The notes under the pieces are model-generated. The model was not told the DNA's origin. It did not search any database and saw nothing but the letters and a program-made list of their open reading frames with translations. From the NCBI RefSeq assembly GCF_041080675.1, contig NZ_CP163520.1, forward strand, positions 7,221,501-7,285,500: a DNA stretch of 64,000 bases, given 5' to 3'. Below, piece after piece: positions 27,705 to 35,336 of the stretch. A program made the translations under genes and the position numbers. The DNA is from Streptomyces sp. cg36 (GTDB lineage Bacteria > Actinomycetota > Actinomycetes > Streptomycetales > Streptomycetaceae). The stretch's first letter is position 1. Each line of letters starts with the position of its first letter.

Positions 27705-29914
27705 CGGACGGACCGGTCCCCACCACGCTCCGGCTGCGCGAACAGGGCACCACCTGGTACGTGCGGATCCACCGGCCCGAGGCGGACAACGCGCTCAACG
27801 AGACCCTGGTGCGCGAGCTCACCGAGGTCCTGACCCGTGCCTCGCGCTCGTCCGCCACCGTCGTGGTGCTCGAAGGGCTGCCCGAAGTGTTCTGCTTCGG
27901 CGCCGACTTCGGGGCGATCGGCGAGGCCGCGCGCGAGGGCGGGCGCACGGCGGCCGACCCCGAGCCGCTCTTCGACCTGTTCCGCCTCCTCGCGTACGGC
28001 GACTTCCTGTCGGTCGCGCACGTGCGCGGCAAGGCCAACGCGGGCGGGGTCGGGCTGGTCGCCGCGAGCGATGTGGTGATCGCCGACGAGAGCGCGGTGT
28101 TCAGCCTCTCGGAGCTGCTCTTCGGGCTGATACCGGCCGTGGTGCTCCCGTTCCTGATCCGCCGCACCGGCTTCCAGCACGCCCACTACCTGGCCGCCAC
28201 CACCCGCACCGCGGACGCGGCGCGGGCCTGCGAGTGGGGGTTGGTCGACGCGTACGGGCCGGACAGCGAGGCGCTGCTGCGCACCCACCTCCAGCGGCTG
28301 GGGCGGCTGTCGAAGAAGGCGGTGCGGCGGTACAAGGCGTATCTGCGCGAGCTGTCGCCGGTGACCGAGCACGCCAAGAGCGCGGCGCTGGCCACCAACC
28401 GGCTGGTCTTCGAGGACCCGGAGAACGTCCGGGCCATCCAGCGGTACGCGCGGGAGGGCGTCTTCCCGTGGGAGGCGTCCCCGGCCGGACCCGACGAAGA
28501 AGCGGCTCCCCGCCCCGAAGCGGCTCCCCGCCCCGCCGGCGCCCCCGCGTCCTTCGCCGTGGGGCCCGAGGCGCTCGGGAGCGCCCGCTTCCGTGCCGCG
28601 CACGGCGTCCGGTACGCCTACGCGGCGGGCTCGATGTACAAGGGCATCGCCTCGGTCGAGCTGGTCACCGCGATGGGCCGGGCCGGGCTGCTCTCCTTCT
28701 TCGGCACCGGCGGCCTCGGCACGGACGCGATCGACGACGCCCTCACCCGGATCCGCCGGGCGCTCGACCAGGGGCAGCCGTTCGGCGTGAACCTGCTGAG
28801 CAGCCCGCAGGAGCCGGAGCAGGAGATGCGCACCGTGGAGCTGTATCTGCGCCACGGCGTCCGTACGGTGGAGGCGTCCGCCTACATCACCCCCACCCCG
28901 GCCCTGGTGCGCTACCGGCTCGCCGGGCTCTCGCGCGACGCGGCCGGAAACGTGACCCAGGCCCACCACGTCCTGGCCAAGGTCTCCCGCACCGAGGTCG
29001 CCGAGCGGTTCCTGCGGCCCGCGCCGCCCGAGGTTGTACGGGAGCTGCTGGCGCGGGGACTGGTCACCGCCGAGCAGGCCGAGCTCGGCGCGCGGCTGCC
29101 GCTCGCCCAGGACCTGTGCGTCGAGGCCGACTCGGCGGGCCACACCGACGGCGGCAACGCCTATGTGCTGATGCCCGCCGTGCGCGCGCTGCGCGACCGC
29201 GTCTGCGCACAGGAGGGGTACGCGGAGCCGGTGCGCCTGGGGGCGGCCGGGGGCATCGGCACCCCGGAGGCGGCGCTCGCCGCCTTCACCCTGGGCGCCG
29301 ACTTCGTGATGACCGGCTCCATCAACCAGTGCACGGTCGAGGCGGGCACCAGCGACGCCGTCAAGGACATCCTTGGGGAACTCGGCGTCCACGACACGGA
29401 GTACGCGCCCGCCGGGGACATGTTCGAGGTCGGCGCGAAGGTCCAGGCGGTGCGCAAGGGGCTGTTCTTCCCGGCGCGCGCCCAGAAGCTGTACGAGCTG
29501 TACCTGCGCCACGACTCCCTCGACGACCTGGACGCGCGCACCCGCGACACGCTGGAGCGGAAGTTCTTCCGGCGCCCGATCGACGAGGTGTGGGCGGAGA
29601 CCCGGGCCCATGTCGCGCGGCGCTTCCCGGAGCGGCTCGCGGAGATCGAGCGCAGCCCCAAGCAGAAGATGGCGCTCGTCTTCCGCTGGTACTTCGTCCA
29701 CTCCACCCGCCTGGCCATGGCGGGCAGCACCGAGCAGCGGGTCGACTACCAGATCCACTGCGGTCCGGCCATGGGCGCCTTCAACGCCTGGGTGCGGGAC
29801 ACCCCGTTGGAGAAGTGGCGCGAGCGCCGGGTGGCCGCCGTCGCGGAGCACCTGCTGCGGGAGACATCGGCCCTGCTGGGCCAACGGCTTGGAACGTATG
29901 GGAGTCACTCATGA
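27692..29914 (+). CDS. fused ECH1 dehydratase and trans-acting FMN enoylreductase
   Basis: 740 residues. Residues 1 to about 262 match the PksH-type enoyl-CoA hydratase that removes water from the HMG-like intermediate (EGLPEVFCFGADF, HVRGKANAGGVG, FSLSELLFGLIP). After an Ala/Pro-rich linker (about 263-292), residues from about 295 to the end are a PfaD/PksE-type NAD(P)H-dependent FMN enoylreductase (YAAGSMYKGIASVE, FFGTGGLGT, AAGGIGTPEAA, MTGSINQCTVEAGTS). In the systems I know, ECH1 is a separate protein and the ER is either separate or fused to an AT, so this pairing is unusual. The ER could serve an assembly-line module or reduce the branch. The gene overlaps HMGS by 13 bases and the AT gene by 4. 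Confidence 0.93.
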   Translation: MGGLTDGPVPTTLRLREQGTTWYVRIHRPEADNALNETLVRELTEVLTRASRSSATVVVLEGLPEVFCFGADFGAIGEAAREGGRTAADPEPLFDLFRLLAYGDFLSVAHVRGKANAGGVGLVAASDVVIADESAVFSLSELLFGLIPAVVLPFLIRRTGFQHAHYLAATTRTADAARACEWGLVDAYGPDSEALLRTHLQRLGRLSKKAVRRYKAYLRELSPVTEHAKSAALATNRLVFEDPENVRAIQRYAREGVFPWEASPAGPDEEAAPRPEAAPRPAGAPASFAVGPEALGSARFRAAHGVRYAYAAGSMYKGIASVELVTAMGRAGLLSFFGTGGLGTDAIDDALTRIRRALDQGQPFGVNLLSSPQEPEQEMRTVELYLRHGVRTVEASAYITPTPALVRYRLAGLSRDAAGNVTQAHHVLAKVSRTEVAERFLRPAPPEVVRELLARGLVTAEQAELGARLPLAQDLCVEADSAGHTDGGNAYVLMPAVRALRDRVCAQEGYAEPVRLGAAGGIGTPEAALAAFTLGADFVMTGSINQCTVEAGTSDAVKDILGELGVHDTEYAPAGDMFEVGAKVQAVRKGLFFPARAQKLYELYLRHDSLDDLDARTRDTLERKFFRRPIDEVWAETRAHVARRFPERLAEIERSPKQKMALVFRWYFVHSTRLAMAGSTEQRVDYQIHCGPAMGAFNAWVRDTPLEKWRERRVAAVAEHLLRETSALLGQRLGTYGSHS
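28499..28534 (+). repeat. exact 18-base tandem duplication in the ECH-ER linker
   Basis: The unit GAAGCGGCTCCCCGCCCC occurs twice head to tail (28499-28516 and 28517-28534) in the stretch coding the Ala/Pro linker between the two enzymes. It keeps the reading frame, adding six residues. Confidence 0.9.
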
Positions 29915-31767
29915 AATCGGTCTACGTCTTCCCCGGCCAGGGCTCGCAGCACAAGGGAATGGGGGCCGGCCTCTTCGAGAAGTTCCCCGACCTGGTGGCC
30001 CAGGCCGATGCCTGCCTCGGCTACTCCATCGAGGAGCTCTGTCTGCGGGACCCGGACAAGGTGCTGGCCAGGACCGAGTACACCCAGCCCGCGCTGTACG
30101 TGGTCAACGCCCTGACGTATCTGGACCGTACGGCGGGCGGCGAACTGCCCGACGTGGTGGCCGGGCACAGCCTGGGGGAGTACTGCGCGCTGTTCGCGGC
30201 GGGCGCCTTCGACTTCCTGACCGGCCTCCAACTGGTGCGCAGACGCGGCGAGTTGATGAGCCGGGCGCCCAAGGGCGCGATGGCGGCCGTCGTCCGCCTC
30301 GACCAGCGGCGGGTCGACGGGATCCTCAAGGGGCTGCCATTTCGCAACCTCGACATCGCCAACATCAACTCCCGTGAGCAGTGCATCGTCTCCGGCGAGT
30401 ACGACGAGGTCTTCGACCCCGCGCTGCGCACCGCCTTCACCGACGCGGGGGCGGCCTTCATCCCGCTGAACGTGAGCGCGGCCTTCCACTCGCGCTGCAT
30501 GACGGAGGTGGAGGAGGAGTTCGCCCGCTATCTGGCCGGTTTCGAGCTGCGGAAGCTGACGATTCCGGTCGTGGCGAACTACACGGCCCGCCCCTATCCG
30601 GAACAGGGGTACGCCGAGTATCTGACGCGCCAGATATCCAGCCCGGTGAAGTGGTACGAGTCGATGTCCTGGCTGATCGGCCAGGGGTACCGCACCTTCC
30701 ACGAGATCGGCCCCGGCCGGGTCCTGGCCAAGCTGAGCGACCAGATCCTCAAGGACCCGCTGCCGCTCGCCGAGGAGCCCCCGGCACCCGCGGTGAGCGC
30801 CCGGCCGCGCACCGAGCTGGTGTTCATGTACGGCGGCCAGGGCACCCAGTACCACCAGATGGGCCGCGAGCTGTACGACACCCACCCGGCGTTCCGCCGC
30901 GCCCTCGACCGGTGCAGCGCGGCCCACCGGGCGGCGGGCGGCGCCTCCCTGGTGGACGCGATCTACGACGACGCGCGCAAGGGCAAGGAGTACGACTCCG
31001 TCCTCACCACGCACGCGGCGCTGTACAGCATCGGCCACAGCCTCACCGAGGTCCTGCGCGAGGAGGGCGTGCGGCCGGACGCGGTCCTGGGCCACAGCCT
31101 GGGGGAGTACGTCGCGGCCACCGTCGCCGGGTCGATGGACTTCGAGGACGGGCTGCGGCTGGTGATGCGCCAGGCCCGGCTGCTGGCCGAGCGGGGTGAC
31201 GGCGGCATGCTGAGCGTGCTCGCGGCACCGGCGCTCTTCGCCGCGAGGCCCGACCTGTTCGGCGCGGTGACCCTGGCCGGGGTCAACTACGACGGCAACT
31301 TCCTGGTCAGCGGCTCGGCCGACCGGCTCGCGGAGCTGCGCGCCGCACTCGACGGGGAGGGCGTGATCGCGGTGCGCCTCCCGGTCCGCCAGGCGTTCCA
31401 CTCCCCGCACCTGGACGTCATCCGCCCCGACGTCATGGACGCGGCCCGCGCGGTGCCGCTGCGCGCCGCACGGCTGCCGCTGTACTCCGCCACGCACGCG
31501 ACGGTCGTGGACCCGGGTGCGCCGGGGTACCTGGAGCGCTATCTGTGGGACGTGATCCGCGAGCCCATCCGCTTCGACGCGCTGATGGCGGCGGCGTTCC
31601 CGGAGCCCGAGCGCCACTTCTTCGTCGACCTGAGCGCAAGCGGTTCCTTCGCCAACTTCCTCAAGCACGGCTACGGCCCGGCCCACCGGGGAGCGCCCGC
31701 GATCAACCAGTTCGGCAACAACGCGGCCTCCCTGCGCAGGCTCCGCGAGGCGCTGCCCCAGGAGTGA
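29911..31767 (+). CDS. tandem trans-acyltransferase (malonyl AT plus AT-like acylhydrolase)
   Basis: 618 residues; ATG overlaps the upstream stop by 4 bases. AT1 (1 to about 300) has GQGSQ, GHSLGEY (Ser87), AFHSR and ANYTARPY, and keeps Arg112, the residue that binds the malonyl carboxylate. AT2 (about 305-610) has GGQGTQ, GHSLGEY (Ser396) and AFHSPH, but the equivalent of Arg112 is Gln421 (VMRQARLL against VRRRGELM). Loss of that Arg is known from the proofreading acylhydrolases of trans-AT systems (PedC type). The simplest reading is that AT1 loads malonyl units onto the AT-less modules and AT2 clears stalled chains. It is the last gene of the cluster on this side, followed by a hairpin. 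Confidence 0.95.
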   Translation: MKSVYVFPGQGSQHKGMGAGLFEKFPDLVAQADACLGYSIEELCLRDPDKVLARTEYTQPALYVVNALTYLDRTAGGELPDVVAGHSLGEYCALFAAGAFDFLTGLQLVRRRGELMSRAPKGAMAAVVRLDQRRVDGILKGLPFRNLDIANINSREQCIVSGEYDEVFDPALRTAFTDAGAAFIPLNVSAAFHSRCMTEVEEEFARYLAGFELRKLTIPVVANYTARPYPEQGYAEYLTRQISSPVKWYESMSWLIGQGYRTFHEIGPGRVLAKLSDQILKDPLPLAEEPPAPAVSARPRTELVFMYGGQGTQYHQMGRELYDTHPAFRRALDRCSAAHRAAGGASLVDAIYDDARKGKEYDSVLTTHAALYSIGHSLTEVLREEGVRPDAVLGHSLGEYVAATVAGSMDFEDGLRLVMRQARLLAERGDGGMLSVLAAPALFAARPDLFGAVTLAGVNYDGNFLVSGSADRLAELRAALDGEGVIAVRLPVRQAFHSPHLDVIRPDVMDAARAVPLRAARLPLYSATHATVVDPGAPGYLERYLWDVIREPIRFDALMAAAFPEPERHFFVDLSASGSFANFLKHGYGPAHRGAPAINQFGNNAASLRRLREALPQE

Positions 31768-31768
31768 G

Positions 31769-31790
31769 CCGGGGGTCCGCCACCCCCCGG
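31769..31790. terminator. inverted repeat at the right edge of the biosynthetic cluster
   Basis: CCGGGGG (31769-31775) pairs with CCCCCGG (31784-31790) directly after the AT stop codon. It lies between two convergent genes and could end transcripts from both sides. Confidence 0.55.
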
Positions 31791-31798
31791 ACCGGCGC

Positions 31799-32317
31799 TC
31801 AGCCGCGCAGGGGGTGCAGCAGGCGGTGCGGGCGGCCGAGGGCGACCGAGACGGGGTCGTCCTCCGCGCCGCCCGCCAGCCCCGGGCCGGGGGTGACGAG
31901 GATGTCCCGCACCTCCACGGCCGCCTCGCAGCGGGTGCAGCGGCCGTCCGGGGCGATCGGCGCGTCGTCCGCCGCGTGCCGGAAGATCCGGCGCGGGCCG
32001 CCCGGCGCGCAGTGCTCGTCGCCCCAGGCGGTGAGGGCCCGCACCACGGGCCACAGGGACACGCCCTTGGGTGTGAGTTCGTACACTTCGCGCCTGCCGG
32101 TGCCGGGCACCCGGGCCAGGACGTCCGCCGCCACGAGGGTGGCGAGCCGGTCGGCGAGGACGGCGCGCGGCGCTCCCAGGTGGGAGGCGAAGTCCCCGAA
32201 GCGGCGCACCCCGTAGAAGGCGTCGCGCACGATCAGCAGGGTCCACCGCTCGCCGACGATCTCCAGGGAGCGGGCGAGGGAGCAGGACTGGCCGGTGTAG
32301 TCGCGCGGCAGTGTCAC
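31799..32317 (-). CDS. HxlR-family transcriptional regulator
   Basis: 172 residues from a GTG start. The N-terminal 110 residues form an HxlR winged helix: an early Cys (SCSLARSLEIVGERWTLLIV), then RRFGDFASHLGAPRAVLADRL and the wing GRREVYELTPKG. HxlR proteins sense electrophiles or small ligands, sometimes through that Cys, and often repress a neighbouring gene. The C-terminal 50 residues hold a CTRC pair that could bind metal. It is convergent with the PKS/NRPS genes and divergent from the rhomboid-like gene. A perfect palindrome lies 21-39 bases upstream of the start, fitting autoregulation. Whether it controls the biosynthetic genes cannot be judged. Confidence 0.92.
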   Translation of the reverse strand: MTLPRDYTGQSCSLARSLEIVGERWTLLIVRDAFYGVRRFGDFASHLGAPRAVLADRLATLVAADVLARVPGTGRREVYELTPKGVSLWPVVRALTAWGDEHCAPGGPRRIFRHAADDAPIAPDGRCTRCEAAVEVRDILVTPGPGLAGGAEDDPVSVALGRPHRLLHPLRG

Positions 32318-32337
32318 GCCGCGACCCTAGCCCAGAA

Positions 32338-32356
32338 CGGTTCGGTGACCGAACCG
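32338..32356. promoter_or_regulatory. perfect 9-1-9 palindrome, candidate HxlR operator
   Basis: CGGTTCGGTGACCGAACCG is a perfect inverted repeat around one central base. It lies 21 bases before the HxlR start codon, where a repressor dimer would block its promoter. It could also act on the divergent gene at 32503. Confidence 0.6.
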
Positions 32357-32502
32357 AATCCTTGAACGCCCGCCGGGCCCCGATTACCGTGGGCGGGACC
32401 CCCATGTGCGGCGCGTGTTCAGCCTGGTGCAATCTGGGGGTGCGTGGGGAGCTTCGCGCCGATTGTCATGACTGCCTGGCGCTGTGAGGGGTTGATCAAG
32501 CA

Positions 32503-33375
32503 GTGTTTCGAGTTGCCGACGACCGTCGCGACGGGGTCCGCGGCGGCGGCGCCGACGGGGCGGCGGGGAACGGCGCGGGCACCGTGCCGCCCGCGGGCGG
32601 CGGCAAGGGCCGTCGGCAGTGGGCGGAGCCGCTGGCCGGGCTCGTCCGGTTCATCACGCGCACCCTGCGCGGCGAGTTCCACGGCATCGTCGTCGACCCG
32701 GTGCGCCAGCTGGTCAACCGGGGAGTGCGGGGGCTCTTCCTCGGGGTGCTCGCCTGTGTCGCGGTCACCGTCTTCCACGCCATCCACGTCACCCAGGCCG
32801 GCGCCGTGGTGGTCCGCCTGACCGGCGAGGTCAAGGCCGACCTGCCGCTGTGGCTGGCGCTGCTGCGCACCCCCATCTCGCTCTTCGTCCCCGCACTCGA
32901 CCTGCCCGTCTGGGCCGGGCTCACCCAGCTCTTCCTGGGCTTCGCGCTGGCCGAGCTCACCCTGGGCCGCACCCGCACGCTGGTCATCGCCTACGCCACC
33001 ACCCTGGCCGGGACGCTCAGCGCCCGGGTGATGATCGCGCTCGGGCCGGGCGCCTGGGGCGGGCTCGGACTGCCGCCGGAGGTCGGGCAGATCCTCGACA
33101 CCGGCCCCTCGGCCGCGGTGGTGGGTCTGTTCACCTACATCTCGGTGGTGCGCCGGGCGCCCATCGTCTTCGCGCTGACCGGTGGCTCGATGCTCTTCGA
33201 GGCGGTGGTGCGGCCCAATCTGGCCGGTCGCGAGCACTTGATAGCGATCGGCATGGCGGTCGTCCTCGGGCTGCTGCACGGCCGGGTCGACCTGCGCCCC
33301 GCGGCGCTGCGGCGCAGATGGCAGCGGCTGCGCAACCGCCGTGCGATGGCCGCGGTGGCGACGACGACGGCGTAG
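32503..33375 (+). CDS. rhomboid-like multi-pass membrane protein
   Basis: 290 residues from GTG, the only in-frame start after the stop at 32485. The first 45 residues are Gly/Ala/Arg-rich and cytosolic in character. Then come several hydrophobic segments: about 78-97, 118-140, 145-165, 195-215, 220-240 and 250-262. The pattern resembles the rhomboid-like membrane proteins common in actinobacteria, but I cannot identify a clear GxSG/His catalytic dyad, so protease activity should not be assumed. It stands alone, with no co-directional partner on either side. No function can be assigned beyond membrane location. Confidence 0.75.
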   Translation: MFRVADDRRDGVRGGGADGAAGNGAGTVPPAGGGKGRRQWAEPLAGLVRFITRTLRGEFHGIVVDPVRQLVNRGVRGLFLGVLACVAVTVFHAIHVTQAGAVVVRLTGEVKADLPLWLALLRTPISLFVPALDLPVWAGLTQLFLGFALAELTLGRTRTLVIAYATTLAGTLSARVMIALGPGAWGGLGLPPEVGQILDTGPSAAVVGLFTYISVVRRAPIVFALTGGSMLFEAVVRPNLAGREHLIAIGMAVVLGLLHGRVDLRPAALRRRWQRLRNRRAMAAVATTTA

Positions 33376-33399
33376 TCCCGGCCCCTTCGTCACACCGCT

Positions 33400-33555
33400 G
33401 GAAAACATCGCCCATCTACACATTCCGGAAATAACTTTTGTAGATATTGGATAACCGTTAAATCTACATATAAAGGAGGGATAAGAGCACACTGGAACCG
33501 CGACCGGAAGTCGCAGGGCCAACCGACTTGCATGGACCAGAAGGAGGCGAGTCAC
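33400..33555 (+). promoter_or_regulatory. AT-rich promoter region with three ATCTACA-type repeats
   Basis: From about 33400 to 33480 the base composition drops sharply below the surroundings. ATCTACA (33414-33420), its complement TGTAGAT (33439-33445) and ATCTACA again (33462-33468) alternate in orientation at similar spacing. The site probably carries the promoter and a regulator-binding array for the SPW-type gene, whose AAGGAGG ribosome site is at 33541-33547. Confidence 0.55.
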
Positions 33556-33999
33556 ATGGCCGACGTCTCTCACCGCCCAGGTGACATATCCGGGCACCCC
33601 GACGTTTCGGAGATGCGCGAGCGGTACGCGGCGATGCTGGAGACCCGAGGGGTCGCGGCCGTCGAAGAGCTCATCATCCTGGGCGGCATCTACGCGGCGA
33701 TCTCGGGCTGGACCGTGCACTTCTCCGGTGCGCTGCCGACGCTGGCCCTGACGAACCTGATCGTCGGCATCGCGCTCGCGGTCGTGGGCCTGTGCATGTC
33801 CATCGCCCCGGAGCGCTCGCAGGACCTCAACTTCGTGGCGCTCCTGATGGGCGCCTGGCTGATCGTCGCTCCCTGGGTGGTCGCCCGCCACCCCGGCACC
33901 GGAGCCGCCCTCAGCAACATCATCACCGGCGCCGTCGTGTGTCTGTGCGCACTCGTCGCGGGCGGCATGCTGATGAGCCGGAACAGGAGGGCGACCTGA
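33556..33999 (+). CDS. SPW-repeat-type small membrane protein
   Basis: 147 residues. I chose the ATG at 33556 because AAGGAGG lies eight bases upstream; an ATG at 33532 is in frame but has no ribosome site. Four hydrophobic segments follow a polar 45-residue head: ELIILGGIYAAISGWTVHF, LALTNLIVGIALAVVGLCM, FVALLMGAWLIVAPWVV and IITGAVVCLCALVAGGML. The paired GW/PW-containing hairpins (SGWTVHF, APWVVARHPG) resemble two degenerate SPW repeats, a family often found as single small membrane proteins in streptomycetes. Its role is unknown. The AT-rich repeat-bearing promoter suggests tight regulation. Confidence 0.85.
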   Translation: MADVSHRPGDISGHPDVSEMRERYAAMLETRGVAAVEELIILGGIYAAISGWTVHFSGALPTLALTNLIVGIALAVVGLCMSIAPERSQDLNFVALLMGAWLIVAPWVVARHPGTGAALSNIITGAVVCLCALVAGGMLMSRNRRAT

Positions 34000-34038
34000 G
34001 CCAGGGCGGCCGGGCCGACCGCTCGGCCGTCCTTCCCA

Positions 34039-34077
34039 GGGCCTCCGCCCGCGCCTCCCCCGCGCGGCCGGAGGCCC
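34039..34077. terminator. hairpin after the SPW-type gene
   Basis: GGGCCTCCG (34039-34047) pairs perfectly with CGGAGGCCC (34069-34077) across a 21-base loop, 40 bases after the stop codon. There is no T tract, as is usual in this GC-rich background. Confidence 0.55.
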
Positions 34078-34181
34078 GCCGTTGGTCGTACGGTATGGGT
34101 GTCAACTCCCGTGCCGCACAAGAACACTGAGGTCACGGGGCGATGTGAGCGGGAATCGGGCGCGCCCCATATCGTGGGGGC

Positions 34182-35117
34182 ATGTCACCGATCGAACTGA
34201 TCCGGATCGTCTCGCGCGACTCGCCCATGGCGCTCGCGCAAGTGGAACGTGTACGTGCGGAACTCGCGGCTCTCCATCCCGGCGTGGCCACCGAGGTCGT
34301 CCCGGTCAAGACGACCGGCGACAAGTGGATGGGAGACCTCTCGCTGGTCGAGGGGAAGGGCGCGTTCACCAAGGAGGTGGACGCCGCGCTGCTCGCGGGC
34401 GAGGCCGATCTGGCAGTGCACTGCGTCAAGGACGTCCCCGCCGACCGGCCGCTGCCCGCCGGTACCGTCTTCGCCGCCTTCCTCAAGCGCGACGACATCC
34501 GCGACGCCCTCGTCCACCCCGGCGGCAGCACCCTCGACCAACTGCCCCCGGGCACCCGCATCGGCACCTCCTCCGTCCGCCGCATCGCCCAACTCGCCGC
34601 CTCCCACCCCGAACTCCGCTGCGTCCCCATGCGCGGCAACGCCAACCGCCGACTGGAGAAGCTGGCCGCGGGCGAGGCCGACGCCCTGCTCCTCGCCGCC
34701 TCCGGCCTGGAACGCATCGGCCGTACGGACGTGATCACCGAGATCCTCTCGCCCGAGGTGATGTGCCCGCCGATCGGCGCCGGGATCCTGGCCCTCCAGT
34801 GCCGCGAGGGCGACCGGGAGCTGATCGACCTGGTGAGCGATCTCGGCGACCCCGACGCCCATCGCGAGGCGACCGCCGAGCGGATGTTCCTGCACGTCCT
34901 GCAGGGCCACTGCAACAGCCCGATCGCCGGATACGCGAGGGCCGCGGTGGGCGGTGACCTGTCGCTGCGGGCCTGTGTGTTCACCCCCGACGGCAAGACC
35001 GTCCTCAACGCCCACGAGTGGGCGGGACCCCTCGACCCGGCCACCCTGGGCACCTCGGTCGCCGTCACCCTGCTGCGCCAGGGCGCCCGGGAGCTGATCG
35101 ACTCCATCGCCCACTGA
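34182..35117 (+). CDS. hemC: hydroxymethylbilane synthase (porphobilinogen deaminase)
   Basis: 311 residues. It polymerises four porphobilinogens into hydroxymethylbilane in tetrapyrrole synthesis. Visible signatures: [11 protein letters not shown] near the N-terminus, KTTGDKW, the catalytic Asp in HCVKDVPAD (most HemC proteins have HSMKDLP), RIGTSSVRR and RGNANRRL for substrate phosphates, and [12 protein letters not shown] with the Cys that anchors the dipyrromethane cofactor. All catalytic residues are present. It stands alone, away from any hemA/hemD/hemB genes in the window, so it may be a second copy beside a main hem operon elsewhere. The start is the ATG preceded by GTGGGGG. Confidence 0.95.
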   Translation: MSPIELIRIVSRDSPMALAQVERVRAELAALHPGVATEVVPVKTTGDKWMGDLSLVEGKGAFTKEVDAALLAGEADLAVHCVKDVPADRPLPAGTVFAAFLKRDDIRDALVHPGGSTLDQLPPGTRIGTSSVRRIAQLAASHPELRCVPMRGNANRRLEKLAAGEADALLLAASGLERIGRTDVITEILSPEVMCPPIGAGILALQCREGDRELIDLVSDLGDPDAHREATAERMFLHVLQGHCNSPIAGYARAAVGGDLSLRACVFTPDGKTVLNAHEWAGPLDPATLGTSVAVTLLRQGARELIDSIAH

Positions 35118-35235
35118 TCCGGGCCGGCCCCGCCCCGGCCGCCCGAGTCCTGAGCCGCCTAAGTCTTAAGTCGGAGGCGAAGCCCGACCGCGGACCGATC
35201 CGCCGGAAAGTGCCAGCCGATTAGCATAGCGCTCG

Positions 35236-35283
35236 CTCGCCGGCTTCGTCGTCGATGCCCAGTCCATCGGCGAAGCCGGCGAG
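35236..35283 (+). promoter_or_regulatory. long imperfect hairpin upstream of the radical SAM gene
   Basis: CTCGCCGGCTTCG (35236-35248) pairs exactly with CGAAGCCGGCGAG (35271-35283), and inside the loop CGATG pairs with CATCG. The structure ends 53 bases before the radical SAM start codon. It could be the hemC terminator, a leader attenuator or a protein-binding site. Confidence 0.5.
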
Positions 35284-35336
35284 AGCGTAGGTTCAGTGGG
35301 GACGGACAAAGCGACTGGACCGGAGGACGTCAGCAC

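Noticed and set aside
28234..31767. Extension of the AT gene upstream as a 1177-residue protein
   Set aside because: The upstream part is the wrong frame of the ECH-ER gene; the ATG at 29911 overlaps that gene's stop by 4 bases and begins directly with the AT motif.
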